Below, piece by piece: positions 26,984 through 39,185 of a stretch of 64,000 nt of DNA. The notes beneath the pieces are model-generated. The model ran no database searches and had not been told where the DNA came from. It was given only the letters and a program-made list of their open reading frames with translations. Made by a program: the position numbers and the translations under genes. The DNA lies in contig JAJQJQ010000007.1 in assembly GCA_028622995.1 (NCBI GenBank), positions 1,612,001 through 1,676,000 of the forward strand, given 5' to 3'. Numbering within the stretch: position 1 is the stretch's first letter; each line of letters starts with the position of its first letter. The stretch is from Panagrolaimus kolymaensis (lineage: Eukaryota; Nematoda; Chromadorea; Rhabditida; Panagrolaimidae).

Positions 26984-29809
26984 ATGTCCATTTTTTTTCA
27001 AATCTTTTTTCTTTTTCAATGCCCACGAGAAGAAAAAAAAGCAAGCAAGCGACTGACCATTGGATAATACTAAACGTTGCTTCAAGCGACGAACGACGTT
27101 GAAGCAATTTTAATTTTTTGAACATTTTTTTTCTTCGATGAAAAATGACTAAAAAATAGCGGCATTTGAGAGTTTAATTTTGTTGATGAAGGAAGGGAAA
27201 GAAAAAAATGAGGGAGTTAGCTTCTCGTCAAAAATAAAAAGAGATAAGAAGAGATAAGCAGAAATGAAAGGATATTCGAAGTCCAAAATGATGAAAGAAA
27301 AAAAGAGCAAAGGAGATTTAATGTCTTAAAAAAGATTTTGTAGTAACTAAAAATAGATTTCGACAAAGAAGCAAAATTCTATTTTTTTTACATAAAAAAA
27401 ATAAGAAAAAGAGAAAAACATGGCGATGGGCTGAAAACGAAATATTGTTTTAACATGGAAATTACTAGCACTCGTAAATTTACTAAGTATCTAACTATTT
27501 TATGTTGCCGGTCAAGGCCCAACTTTTAAAATAACCATTTTGCTGTATTTCATAAACATAGTTTAAACTTTAAACCTAAAGTTTTTGACAAAGCGCAAAC
27601 AAATAAATAAATAAATTATTGTGCAAAAGCGAAAAAATTTAAATTATTTTTTCTTTTTGATACAATAACTGTGATGATGATGATTTCTCGATTTTGCCTC
27701 TTTCTCATTTTCATTGTTATATGCTCTTGAAAAATAAAAAAAAGTATTGGTTGGTCAAGTGAAGCACACAACACCGAGTGGCGCGATTGTATCCAAAATA
27801 GCGGAAACCATTCATGGTCAAAAATAAAATAAAAAGTATTGTCATCGACGCCGCCGTCATCGCCATCGCTATTGCCGCCGCCGCTGATGCTATATACGAA
27901 TTTCACAATTGACGTTTGAGAATTGAGAAAAAAGATGAAAAACTTTTTGTTGTTTGAAAAATAAAATAAAAAATGAGAACATAAACTCAATTAATGCGTA
28001 ATTATATAAAATTTATGTATTATTTATTGAACAAAGTCAAGATTTTTTCATTGAAAAAGCAAACATTAATTTGAGAAATATTAAAAAGTTTAAAATGTTT
28101 ACTTGTGTATTTGCTTGCATCTCTATCTCATACTCTGATTGCTAAACTATGATGAAGGCCCCAAGAAATTCCATTTTTCTTTCATTATCGAAATTGTGAA
28201 TGTTCCAAATAAGCAAGCTTTAATTATAAAAATTACAGTATTTTATGCAATGAAATTATTTTTGCAACAATCATCTGATAACTACTATTTTTTTTTTACT
28301 CTTTTCCATAACTCAAAAAAAACTTCCGTTCTTATTATTTCATTTTTGTAACATTGTTTCTTTCTTCTCGTTTATCAAATATTCAGAAGTATATATGACA
28401 AAGTTTAAAAACAATGAGCCCTTTGAGAGACATTTGTATTTCTCTGGTTTTCAAAGAAAAAAAGAGTTGGTTGGTCACAAGTGACCGGCATCGGACATTT
28501 GTCTGTTGGCATTTTCAAAACCACGTTAAAAAGAATTTTTTTGCTGCAGCCTTTTAAAAATAAACTTCTTTTTTTTTTTTGAAAGCAAAGCCAAAAAAGG
28601 AAACTAAAACGGAAAGGGACGAGGCCGCTTTTTTTTTTGTGGTCAGTCATTCAGTTGCGTGTTGTGTTGGTGGTTGCTGCTGCAATGGTCACTTGAGAAC
28701 GTCGGACGTTGTTGTTATTTTCCACAAAATCTTAACAAAAGCAAGCAGCCTCAAGGCAAGGGAATGTTTTATGATGTTGGACAAAAGAAGAAAAAATGAA
28801 ATTGAGAAACAAATAGTTACGAGATAAAAAAAAATAATGCCAGAAAATCTGGGAATAAAAGAACGTTAATTATGACACAAAAAAATGGAGAAAATCTCTC
28901 TTGATTACAGATTATAAACCAAAATTATAAATAGATAATTCCATATTGAATCCAAAAATTCAAGAACCTAGAAAACAACCATAAAAGCAGCAACTGCGAC
29001 TTCAAATAATTTTCGCAAAGTTTCACTGTTACAGCAACTAACTCCATAATAGTTTCCAACAGAGTCTTACAATTCAAAAACTTTGAATTAATTTTTTTAG
29101 TTTCAGCATTCTCGAGATTTTTGCTTGATAAAAAACCTGATTTATTTACTCCTCAATTTGGCAATCGTTTTTATGGCCTATTTTTATTTTAAAAAACCCG
29201 TTATTTTAAACTATTAACGTTTCATTTATTATCTCATGAAAATACTTTTTTATTGAGTGATAAAATTCAAATTAAATAACAATAAAGATAAAACACGTTT
29301 GAATTCGTTTGATTTAACAACGTACAAATAAATCTGTGAGAAAAATTTAAGCATTGCTAAATTTTAAAACAATTTTTTAACAAAGTTTTAGTAAATTTGA
29401 AAGAAAATGTCATTCTTTGCTTTTCATTATTCAGCAGCTTCAAAGGTTGTACTTAACTTGATATCAAACACTTTAAATTTATGTGTTTTGCAGTAATAAT
29501 TTATTTTTGTTTCAAAAAAAAACGTATAGTTTTTTTTTCTTTTTGCTTGCTTTTAGCTTATCTCAACAAAGTCCAGTTGCAAGCATCTGACCACTTTATT
29601 TGCTTTGAAAGTAAAATTGAGTACAGTTTTTTATTTGCACGCTTTTTTTCTTTCAAAAATTACTGATAAACACTTTGAAAAAAGCAGCTATTTTTGGAAT
29701 TTCCATATCATTTTTAAAGCTTGTAACAAAGTAGCCTATATAAAAGCAACATACATAATAGAAATAAAGCCATTCAAGAAGTTCATTTAGATTGTGAGCT
29801 TCCCAAAAA
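26984..29809. other. Intergenic DNA right of the foldback element
   Basis: No gene recognised. Mostly AT-rich with short C/G-rich patches near 27,780-27,900 and 28,610-28,760. The last part is upstream of the protease gene. Confidence 0.5.
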
Positions 29810-30964
29810 ATGAATAGGCTTATTTTACTTTCGCTGTGTTTGGTTGCATTTGCTGCTACGGCATCAAGCTTTTTACCACCAAAAGATTATGAACTCTTTA
29901 AAAGGTTTCAACATGAGTGAGTTTGGCTGTAAATTAAAGGGATAATATACACAATTTTTTTTCCAGCTTTGACATTAAATATTCCGATCCTGAAGAACAC
30001 AAAAAGCGTTTTATAATTTTTAAACAAAATTTGAAGGAAATTGAACGCCTCAATAGTGAACATAAAACCGCTGAATTTGGTATCACTCAATTTTCAGCTA
30101 TGAGTTATGAAGAATTTGGTAAAGTTGTATGTTTATTTTTTTTCATTGTAGTTTGTTTAACAGCTACTGATTCAGGTGCTCATGGATAAACCATACAAAA
30201 GTCGAGATGGTACCGCTTATAAACCCGAAGGATCATCAATTCCAGATAGTTTAGATTGGAGAGCTGAAAAGGTTGTGAGCCATATTAAAAATCAAGGTAA
30301 TTTTATCAACATTAAAACATGTACTATAATCACATTACTTTAGGACAGTGTGGTTCATGTTGGGCTTTTTCAACGACCGCAGCTCTTGAATCCCAATTGG
30401 CAATTAAACGAAAAATTTATAAACTTCTTTCGGAACAACAACTCCTCGATTGTGTAACAGATAACTACGGTTGCACTGGAGGCTATCTTGACACAGCTTA
30501 TCGTTATATGGGTTACTATGGGCAAGTTGATGAAAGCGAATACACTTACGTGGAAAAACAGCAAACTTGTGAAGTACCAAATGGAAAAAATCACACAAAA
30601 ATCGATGGCTTTTATGATATTGTTGGAGGCGAAGATGATATCGCTAAATTTGTCGCTACCAATGGACCCGTTTCATTTTGTAAGTTTTATAAGTTTGAAA
30701 CTCATGTATAAGATAATCATTTTTTTAGCTATCATGTGCCCTCAAGAAATGATGCATTACAAATCTGGCATCTTCGATGTACCTGATTGCAAAAAGACAA
30801 TGCTTGGATGGCATGCTTTAGCCATCGTTGGATATACCCCTGATTATTGGATCATCAAAAATTCATGGGGTGAAAAATGGGGAGAAAAGGGATACATTCG
30901 ATTTAAACGTGGTGTTGCACTTTGTGAAATGGATAGCGGAGCTGGAGGACCAATCCTTGAATAA
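29810..30964 (+). CDS. Secreted papain-family (cathepsin L-like) cysteine protease, 319 aa
   Basis: Proenzyme of a C1A peptidase that cleaves proteins in lysosomes or outside the cell. Exons 29810-29916, 29967-30126, 30176-30296, 30344-30679, 30729-30964, all in phase. Order of parts: signal peptide [19 protein letters not shown]29 inhibitor propeptide with the ERFNIN-like stretch [19 protein letters not shown]; mature domain beginning near IPDSLDWR. Catalytic residues: oxyanion Gln131 and Cys135 in [10 protein letters not shown], His270 in [10 protein letters not shown], Asn286 in IIKNSWG. Total length fits the family, and the triad is intact, so it should be active. The mature domain lacks some loops of typical cathepsin L around the His region. 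Orthology to a particular nematode cathepsin is not claimed. Confidence 0.93.
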
Positions 30965-31804
30965 ATTTCCTTTGACCATTTACCCTTATATTTAACCATT
31001 TGTCTTTCATATTGCTTTATAATAAGCATTTCAAAACCTTATATACTGTTTTATAAATAATTTTACTCTAATTAAAAAGAGATACAATTGAACCATACAA
31101 ATATCTCAAAAATGCAATATTCATTCAAAGCAAGATTCTTTAGTGTTTTTTTATTTACAAAAGATTTGTTTTCTTCTTTATAATTTTCCCTTTACTGTTG
31201 CTCAAAATGTGGCTTGCTTCTTTTGGTGATTCATTCCACTTTTGAATTTTACGACATAAAAAGAATGAAAGAAAAGGTGGAGCTTTAAAAATAAATAGTA
31301 CCAGGCTATGACGAAAGAAACGAGTCAAAAAACTCAAATGAGTACGAATGTTTGCTAAGTTTTGTTATGAATTTTTATGTGATGATTTGCTTCACATTCA
31401 AAAAAAACTATTTCCTTATTCTCAAATCAAACGTGTTACTGGTTTTAGAATTACTAACTAACTCTTTTCGAGTTGGTGTAAGAGATATTGGTAATAAACT
31501 TAATTAAAACTAAAGCTAATAAGTACCAGAAATTAACTTTGTAATTTTTAAAAAAACTTTTATAAGACTTCCTCATTTCGTATCCATAAAGGTGTATATT
31601 TTAAACTTCAAATTTTGTATTTTCATCTTCGCGTATTCATAATTTCGTAGACCATTTTAGAGTAATAAAATAATGGAATAATTTTTAGTTATTTTTAATA
31701 TTTTAAAAGTACAACATAAGCCCTTCGTCATCATTACGGATTCATTTAAAGGTTTATTTTTGCTATTAAAACTTTTCCTTCCATTACTCGTTTTTCAACC
31801 TGAA
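30965..31804. other. Intergenic DNA, 3' flank of the protease and 5' flank of the next gene
   Basis: AT-rich, no gene recognised. The two neighbouring genes run in the same direction. Confidence 0.5.
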
Positions 31805-32975
31805 ATGAGTAACAATTTTGAACGGATTTCGGATATTCCAGAATTGGAAGCTGAAGAACATTATACTTTGTTGACGAGTGATAAACTTTGGTTATTTTCA
31901 AGAAAATGTAAGTACAAATAATGGGTTTGTTGATAATTGTAATATCCCTTTCAGTTCACGATCAACCTAACTTCCATTCGGGCCAACGAGTAACGCATAA
32001 AGGAGGATATTCACTTTATTTTGATTTAAAAAGTAAAAAATGGTCTGAAATTGCGCAGTTCAATAATTTGACAACCGAAGAACATGTTGATGAGTTGCTA
32101 TTTGTACATGAAGATAAGATTTGTTGTTTGTTATTTACCAATTTTGGGAAGATTGAATTCTTACAATTGGCTGTTTTCGATGTCAATGAACGACAATTTA
32201 CAATGTGGAATGAATTCGATGTAAGTTGAAGGCAAACATAATAGTTGAAGAAACAGTAAATCCACCTGTCGGCAATGCGATTTGATCAAAAAAATTAACT
32301 TATGCTTTTTAGAATTCATCTAAGCTTTCAATCAAAGCTTATGAAGAAGATGAAACTTTTAAACAAAATTTAATCCTCGCTGATGGAATTCTTCCAGATA
32401 AAAGTCGATTACTCATTGCTTCTATTGAAGGAAATCTGCATTTATTCAAACTTTCAATAAATTTTTCATCCAAACAAGCTTCATTATCACCAGCAGCAAC
32501 TTACTCCGAGGATGTTAGAGGAGGAGCACTGCTAATTCCCATTAATGCCGCTGTACAAAATTCCACTGTGATACTTGAATATTCCAACCGAGCTTCTTGC
32601 GCAGTTCGTTGGGAATCTTCTCAACTCGACAAATTCAGCGTTGATGAAAGCATTAATTTTGAAAGGCTTGAAATTAAAGGAGATACGCCAAGATTCCAGT
32701 TCAATGGTGCAAGATTAGTTTCATTAATAAAAGAAAATGAAAAATGGCTTCATTTTGGGGGTAACATACAAAAAGGAATGACTGGACGCGAATTTAATGG
32801 TGAAGTTTGGAGCCTTGAAAAAGCTTTCTCAAAAAACCCTGAATGGAAGAAACTCGAAGGAATTGAAATTCCAAAAGCAGCAGAAAACGCAGAGTTTGCG
32901 TATGATACTAAAACCAAAACTTTATTAGTTATTGATCCTAAAAATGGATTGTTCAACATAAAAATTGATTTGTAA
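31805..32975 (+). CDS. Orphan protein, 343 aa, with a weak Kelch-like segment
   Basis: Exons 31805-31907, 31955-32220 and 32313-32975, in phase, 344 codons with stop. No signal peptide or membrane segment is seen, so it is probably cytosolic. Two stretches recall blades of a beta-propeller: GGYSLYFDLKSKKWSEI near residue 60 and FGGNIQKG...GEVWSLEKA...EWKKLE near residues 272-305, with the GG, hydrophobic strand and W spacing of Kelch motifs. The C-terminus AYDTKTKTLLVIDPKNGLF also reads like a propeller strand. No catalytic motif is visible. A Kelch-type propeller is inference; a lineage-specific family is equally possible. Confidence 0.72.
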
Positions 32976-33288
32976 ATATTTCTTTGTTGGGATTGTAATA
33001 ATTTGGGTGTTTGTTTGGCTTTAATTTGATTTTACTGTTTCTCTTTCCAACTTTTTATGTTCCTTTAATAGCTTCATGATACTGTTTGAAATTATTTGGA
33101 AATAAAAGAAAAAATAACACAACAAAAACAATATATCCAAATTATCTGAAACGATAATATTCCAATCAAAATGGCGGCACAAGAGAAGCTAAATAAAAAA
33201 GAAGACACAATAATAAAATTTTAATCATTTATTCACATATTTTCATTACAAATACAAATTTATGAAATATTAGTATATCCATGAATTA

Positions 33289-34544
33289 TCAAGCATGGCT
33301 ATGGGAAAGATGGTATTCAGCCATGGAAACATCTGTTTCACTGCTGCATTCAGCAACGATAGGTTCAATTTCGGTTTCAGTTTGCGATGATTGGTCATTC
33401 TTCATTGGAAATGATGATGGCATTTGACGAAGTTCATGATCAGCTTGAAGTTGACGCAAAAGTTCACGAAAATGAACATCGCTTTCAGAATCCTAAAAAA
33501 ACAAACGAACATTATTTGTATATCAAAGAAAAATAAAAAAAACTTACTTCATCTAAGAAATCTTGAACGACGACATAGACGACGACACAAATGAAAGATA
33601 AGTAAAGGCCGAAAAGGATTCCAGTAAGACCAAGAACCAAAAGACCGAAAACTTTGAGCAATCTGAAATAAATAGAATGAAGTTAGTATGGTTTTTTCAA
33701 AAACTTTCATCAACTTACAAACGAAGCAATTGAACACGTTGTTTTCTAACCATTGCATCAGCTTCATCATTGACTTCTTTGCTTTCATATTCACCGAGAA
33801 CATCTTCTTCTTCTTCAAAGTCAATAACGACTGGAGTTCCACGAACAACGAAGATTTCTTCATCGAGATTTTCAAATGGACGATTTTCAATAGTTGAATG
33901 ACGAGTAAATTCTTGGATGAGATCTTCGAATGTTTGACGAGGAGTTACGAGTGGAATGTCGAGTGATGAAGGATGAGTTCCAGCAGTAGTTGGACGATGA
34001 ATAATTTCTTCGATGAGATCTTGGAAAGTTGTTACACGAGAAGTTGTAAGAGGAGACGAGTCTGATGAAACAACTTGAGGATGAAGAGCTTCCATATGAA
34101 CGACATCTGCAGCAACCATAGGTGCTTCAATTGCGGCATCAAAATAGAATGGCAAGATGATGAATTCAAAATGAAGGATGTAAAATTCGCAACAGCTTTC
34201 GATGATTGGAGATGTATGAGAGAATCGCTGAAGAAGTTCATCAAGAGTCAAAAGAGGAAATGAAGCTGAAAATGCAGAAGGTTGAAGAGCATCTAAAAAA
34301 GAATGAGATTAAATAAAAACCGAAGTTTGCAAACATTTAAGTCCATCATAAAAAGATAAAGAACATACCCAAAATGGAAGGAAGAGGACATACGAGTGAT
34401 GATGATCCAGTTGCTTCAGATGAAACAAGATGTTGCGAATGGACAGAAGCCAAAGAGGTTACTAAAAAATAAACAAATGAATAAATGAACATCAAAAAAA
34501 AGCAATGAAAACTTACGTAGGAGAAGGAAGAATCCTTTCATCAT
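33289..34544 (-). CDS. Orphan type I membrane protein, 337 aa
   Basis: Exons 34544-34517, 34461-34369, 34292-33719, 33662-33548, 33492-33289, all phases consistent. The N-terminus MMKGFFLLLLTSLASVHS is a clear signal peptide. A luminal/extracellular region of about 210 residues follows, Thr/Ser/Pro-rich, with two related segments: TTFQDLIEEIIHRPTTAGTH and TFEDLIQEFTRHSTIENR, an internal repeat separated by about 30 residues. One strongly hydrophobic helix lies at about residues 233-262 (GLLVLGLTGILFGLYLSFIC and on), then a 70-residue acidic, Ser-rich tail. No known family is recognised. It lies 341 bases after the RRS1 stop on the same strand, so it may be the last member of the cluster, but no clear trans-splice acceptor is seen before its ATG. 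Confidence 0.78.
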
Positions 34545-34884
34545 TTCTTTATTAGTTCAATTATAAATCAGCAAATCAGGATTCAACTGCCTTCTGTCAG
34601 TGTCGAATTTACAAAATGAGAGATTTCCATGGTTTTTTGTAGTATTTATAGGAAATATTGTTCATTTCTAAAAATGCATGCTAATTTTACTTTCATGCTA
34701 AATTTTGTATAGCGCATTCGCTGTTGGGGAAAATCAAACTTTTTGTTGTTTACTGTAACGGCAAAATCATCATGGCAAATATTAGATTAGAACCAAATAT
34801 TTTATTAAACTGTTCAACAATATAGTTTTATAAAAAAATCAACAACAAAAAAACAACAATAAGAAAGAATGGTTACTAAAGAAA

Positions 34885-36142
34885 TTAACGCTTTGCCCCT
34901 TTTGATGGCTTTCCTCTTTTAGCTCCAGCAGTTCCACGTTTGCCAGGTTTGCCAGTCTTCAGCGCTTTTTGATAATGTTGTTGACGATGAACGCTACTTT
35001 TACCACGACCAAGAGGACTCTTCTTATCTTTCTTTTCACGTTTTCTTTTGCCACCACCATCCTTTTCTCCATCATCGTGATCTTCATCCGTAGCAGCAGC
35101 TTTGTTAATAGCATGTTCAGCAGCTCCAAATCGATTTGCATCAAGTTTTGGCTTCTTTGATGACAAATTTTTGAGGATATTAAGCTGACGATCTTTTTCA
35201 TCTTTAACACTCAGCTCATTGGGTTCAAACTAAAAGATGCACATTATTCAATCATAAAACAATTAAATCAATCATACCTTTCTTTTAACACCAAGTTTAG
35301 GTTTCACTTCACCTTTTAATTCAGGTTGAAATTTGCCAGCAGATGCAGTTGAAAACTTTGCTTTATGAATCTTTTCTGTTAATTCTTTTTTAGTGCTAAC
35401 ATCAGCTCGACCACCAACTCCAAGAGGAATATTATTGACTTCGCTATGACCACCATTGGTATTCTTGATAGCTCGCATTTGATTCTTCATTTCTTGATAT
35501 TGATTTCGATCAATTCTTTCTTTCTTCTTTTCAATTCTTTCACCAAAGTAATCTCTGTAAGGATCTTTTTGACGAGGGATTTCAATCATCCAATCTTTTG
35601 TTTCATCATTTCCACGACGATAGCCGAAACTTGGCTTCCACGTTTCAGTTGATTCATCGTAAACTTTCTTAGACTTTGGCGTCTTTTTGATTCCCTTGAC
35701 TTTAGCAAATCTTTCCCATCGAGTTTGAGTATTTGGTGGAGGTATCTGAAAACCAATGAAGATATAAATTATGACACTACAATATTTCGCATTAACTTAC
35801 AGGTTTTTCACGTGGAAGGCGATAAATTTCTTTCTCAGGAAGTTCAGCACAAACAGCATCTTTGATAATTTTCCGTTTTAATTGCCAAATTTTGTTGAAA
35901 AGGAATTGAGTGTTGTCTCGAGCACGTGCAATAAGAACATCACTTGATGGTAACCTTAAATTTTCTTATTATTATTAATAACAAAAAAATGCTTTAAAAA
36001 CTTACTTGTTTGCTTTGAAAGATTGATCATCAGGATCACGATCAATTAACAGAAGATTGAATTCATCAACATATGGTTCAACGACTTTGTTGACTTCAGT
36101 TGATTTGTAAACAGGCTTAGATTTTTGTGAAACTTCGACCAT
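34885..36142 (-). CDS. RRS1: Ribosome biogenesis regulatory protein RRS1 homologue, 367 aa
   Basis: Nucleolar assembly factor of the large (60S) ribosomal subunit; in the family it acts with Rpf2 to load the 5S RNP onto pre-60S particles. Exons 36142-36006, 35954-35801, 35745-35278, 35229-34885. Family hallmarks in order: N-terminal helix region DVLIARARDNTQFLFNKIW (about residues 50-70); the core LPREKPIPPPNTQTRWERFA (about 92-111), GIKKTPKSKKVYDESTETWKPSFGYRRGND and DWMIEIP near 150; a basic Lys/Arg/Gly-rich C-terminal tail. Length equals that of the human protein within a few residues. An acceptor TTATTCTAG ends 9 bases before the ATG, as expected for a spliced-leader site, and fits its place downstream in a same-strand cluster. 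Confidence 0.93.
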
Positions 36143-36153
36143 TATGATACCCT
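36143..36153 (-). promoter_or_regulatory. Putative trans-splice acceptor before RRS1
   Basis: On the minus strand the sequence TTATTCTAG is followed by nine bases and then the ATG. No upstream coding exon of this gene fits. The site could accept a spliced leader, or end a 5' UTR intron. Confidence 0.45.
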
Positions 36154-36537
36154 AGAATAAATAAGATTTAAACAAAATAAAGAACGAATCACGGAAATAA
36201 GATAGTATTGCGTTAAAACGCTTATGGTCAACACAAATGAGGGAATTAAATCAAAACAAAATATTTTATCGAACAATAAATAACAAATTCAAAACAAAGT
36301 AAAAAACAGATTGTTTGAAGCAACTTTAAAAAATTGAAGTTTGAAGAATGTTAAAAAAAGATGCTCCGTTGAATTGGTTTTTAGCAATCGTGTAAAGAGA
36401 AGTTTTAGCTTTGAAAATACGTTTGAAAAACAAAACATGTGCTCGCTTTATCGATGATTGCCTTGAATCCAATTTTTAAAATTTCTAAACATGTCACTGG
36501 TACAAATACAAACGGATGCATCAACAAATCAGTGGAA

Positions 36538-39028
36538 TTAGTATCGCATATTTGAAGCGCTACTACAAACAGCAATATGACCATTATTACATCCTCGATG
36601 AAATGCTACCATACAGCAATTGCAAAATAATATATGATTAAGATTTGAATTCATAAAGTTCAAATGACAAACAGAACATAATTTTGTTTTATCAAAATCA
36701 TGAGCTTCTGCAGGTGGTTCTTCAGGTTGTCTCATAGCTGATCTATTAAGGGGTTTAAGGCCATGTTGAGTATTTCTATGAACATTATATGATTCAAATG
36801 TTTTTAAAATGACTGCACAAATAGCACATTGAACTCTTCCATTTGCAAGAAGAATCGGCATTTTACGATATTGTTCAAGCCGATCTTGATCATAACTGGA
36901 CATCTTCCTTGATGGTCCAGGTTGTTGGGAAGATGAATGATATCCATTTATTAAACCATTTTCTGTTGAACTTTCATTTAAAACTTGAATTTCATCGTCT
37001 TCTTCCTCATCATCATCATCATGATACATGAGAGAATAATCATGATGAGGTTTACCATCTGGTGGTGGGGATAAAGCATCTAAATCATCAGTTTCAAATG
37101 CTTTTAAAATATCATCTCGAAATGATGGATCAATTTCATCATCTTCCATTTTTCTTCCAGGGATGATACCATCAAGTAAATTACGGGCTCGATTCAATTC
37201 ATATGCAACATTATTTAACTAAAAAAGCAATGATTCCAACTAATAGCAAAAAGAAGACAAGCTTACAATATCTAAGCATGAGTTTACGAGGCTATTATTT
37301 TCCAAAGAATATTCTGAGGAAATCATAGCTTGTGATAACTCTTTCATCTCTTTATGTTTCTTTTCAATATCATTCAATGCAGTTCGAAGAGGAGGATAAG
37401 AATCGATAGGTTTGACTAAAAAAAAAATAAAGTTAATTAATTTTTCCTTTTGCAAAACCAAGTGTTTACATTTAGGTATGCAATCATGCCCAATATGAGT
37501 AAGTTGAGCATAAATTGTTATGGTGGCATTTTGATATTTGGTCATACGAAAATATGCTGGACATGCTGCTTGCATTTTATTGGAATTTGTAACACCTTTG
37601 ACATGACTAAAATTTTACTTTTTTTACCTAAATTTTTAATTTAAATAAAGCCTTACTTTTCTCTTCTCGCTGATCGATTACAATAAAAGATAAGAGAAAT
37701 ACTATTATTTCCTTTATCCCTATCTTTAATACCAGAAGATCGAATAAAACTGACTGAACCATCTTGAGTCAAATTTTTATACCATTCCTAAAAAAAGTTG
37801 GTGAATGGGAGAAAAAAAGTGAAAAGATGATGAAAGTACAAACTTCGTATTCCTGTTGATTATGAAAATTAAAGGTCTCATAACGCAATGGATGGCGATG
37901 ATTATTTCTCAAATGAAGAACTAATGCATTCATATTCGTTGATCGAACAACACAATCTGATTCAGGACATACAATCTTTGCCTAAAATAAAAAGATAGAG
38001 TAAAATTTTAATGCCAATGTTTAGAATGGTTATAAAACTATCAAACAAAAAATCATGCATACCCTTTTAACTTGTCCATGAGCATAATTTCTATGAGTAT
38101 TATATGAATCTTGATTTTTTAAAATGGTTCGACAATCAGGACATTCAACTGGAATGGATTCTTTTGTACCTCGTAATCGCTTATCTTGATATTGGGGAAG
38201 AACGTTTGCTAATGCATTAGGTGTCGTACATTGAAATCCACCAATAGTTTTATATCTTTGAGCTGGTAAACGATATGGAAACATCCTTTGTGGAGCAGCT
38301 GCTCGAGGAATTATCACTCGAGTTGGATTAAGATATGTTGAATCGGGAACATATGATGGTCGAGTTACAAATGAATTTGATTGGGCTGTGGAAGCAACAT
38401 AAGTTTGTGGAGGTGAATGAAGTTGTTTAGAAACAATTCGAATGGATGGAGGTTGAGGTGGTGGTGAAGTCGATTCAGCTTTTGGTGGTGAAGGTGAAAC
38501 TTCTTCCTCATTTATGGTAATTGCTTCAGCTTTAATTTGACGAGTTTCATTTTCTTTTGCACTTTCATTTTTTGATTCTGTTGAAGTCTCATTTTGAGCC
38601 ACTTCATCCACATTGGATTCATCTGCTTCTTTTGCCTTTGTTACCTCTGCTTCATCTGATTGGTTTAATCGACGGCGTCTATTCGATGCTTTGAATGCTG
38701 TATAATATTCATAAATATCATCACCATAATATTGCGAATTGGGTTTACGGGTACGCTGAAAATTCATTCATGTATTAAAAACAATAAATAAAAAGAAGAT
38801 ACTTACTTTAGAATTTCTGCTTGTTGCAACATTAGGACTTGATGCGGGTACAGGTTTTATTTTACGCCCTTTTTTCTTTGGGGATTCATGAGATGCTTCT
38901 TCATTGGCTGAATTTTCAGCTAAAAGTAATGGTGGAGGAGGAGGCTGTTCGGTATCCGAGGATTCATAATCAGCGGCCGTTTCAGTAACAGATGGGGTAA
39001 TATCAACGGGTTGACGTCTTCGCACCAT
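36538..39028 (-). CDS. Multi-zinc-finger protein with a FLYWCH/GCM-like C-x-H module, 716 aa
   Basis: Probable nuclear DNA-binding protein. Exons 39028-38807, 38755-38063, 37981-37844, 37787-37657, 37606-37470, 37415-37267, 37218-36538, in phase (717 codons). Order: acidic and Pro-rich N-terminus with a KKKGRKIK basic patch; C2H2 finger ECPDC...HRNYAHG near residues 280-302; CPESDC...HLRNNH near 310-332; a segment IFYCNRSARRE...ACPAYFRMT...THIGHDCIP (about 375-435) with a Cys-Cys-His-His spacing like the WRKY/GCM1-type folds of FLYWCH and MULE-derived proteins; a helical stretch; acidic region; finger QCAIC...HRNTQHG; and a C-terminal CSVC...CNCC...HRGC cluster resembling a PHD/RING fragment. 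It begins 158 bases after the Gemin8-like stop. No specific orthologue recognised. Confidence 0.78.
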
Positions 39029-39040
39029 ATCTTAAATGCT
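39029..39040 (-). promoter_or_regulatory. Putative trans-splice acceptor before the multi-zinc-finger gene
   Basis: CTAATTTTAG on the minus strand is followed by ten bases and the ATG, within a 158-base gap after the upstream gene. This matches the layout expected for a downstream gene of a nematode operon. Confidence 0.45.
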
Positions 39041-39185
39041 AAAATTAGAAATTTCACAAAAAAATCAGAATTTTGGGGATAATGAATGAAATGGGAAATG
39101 GTTACCCATAATTAAACAAAAATATACAAAATCAAAACAGAACACATTTATTTTACACATAAAATTAAAGTACAAAAAACAATAA

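Noticed and set aside
26844..27125. Open frames on both strands inside the foldback arm
   Set aside because: They are read-through of the ATGTCGAC tandem array and carry no transposase features.
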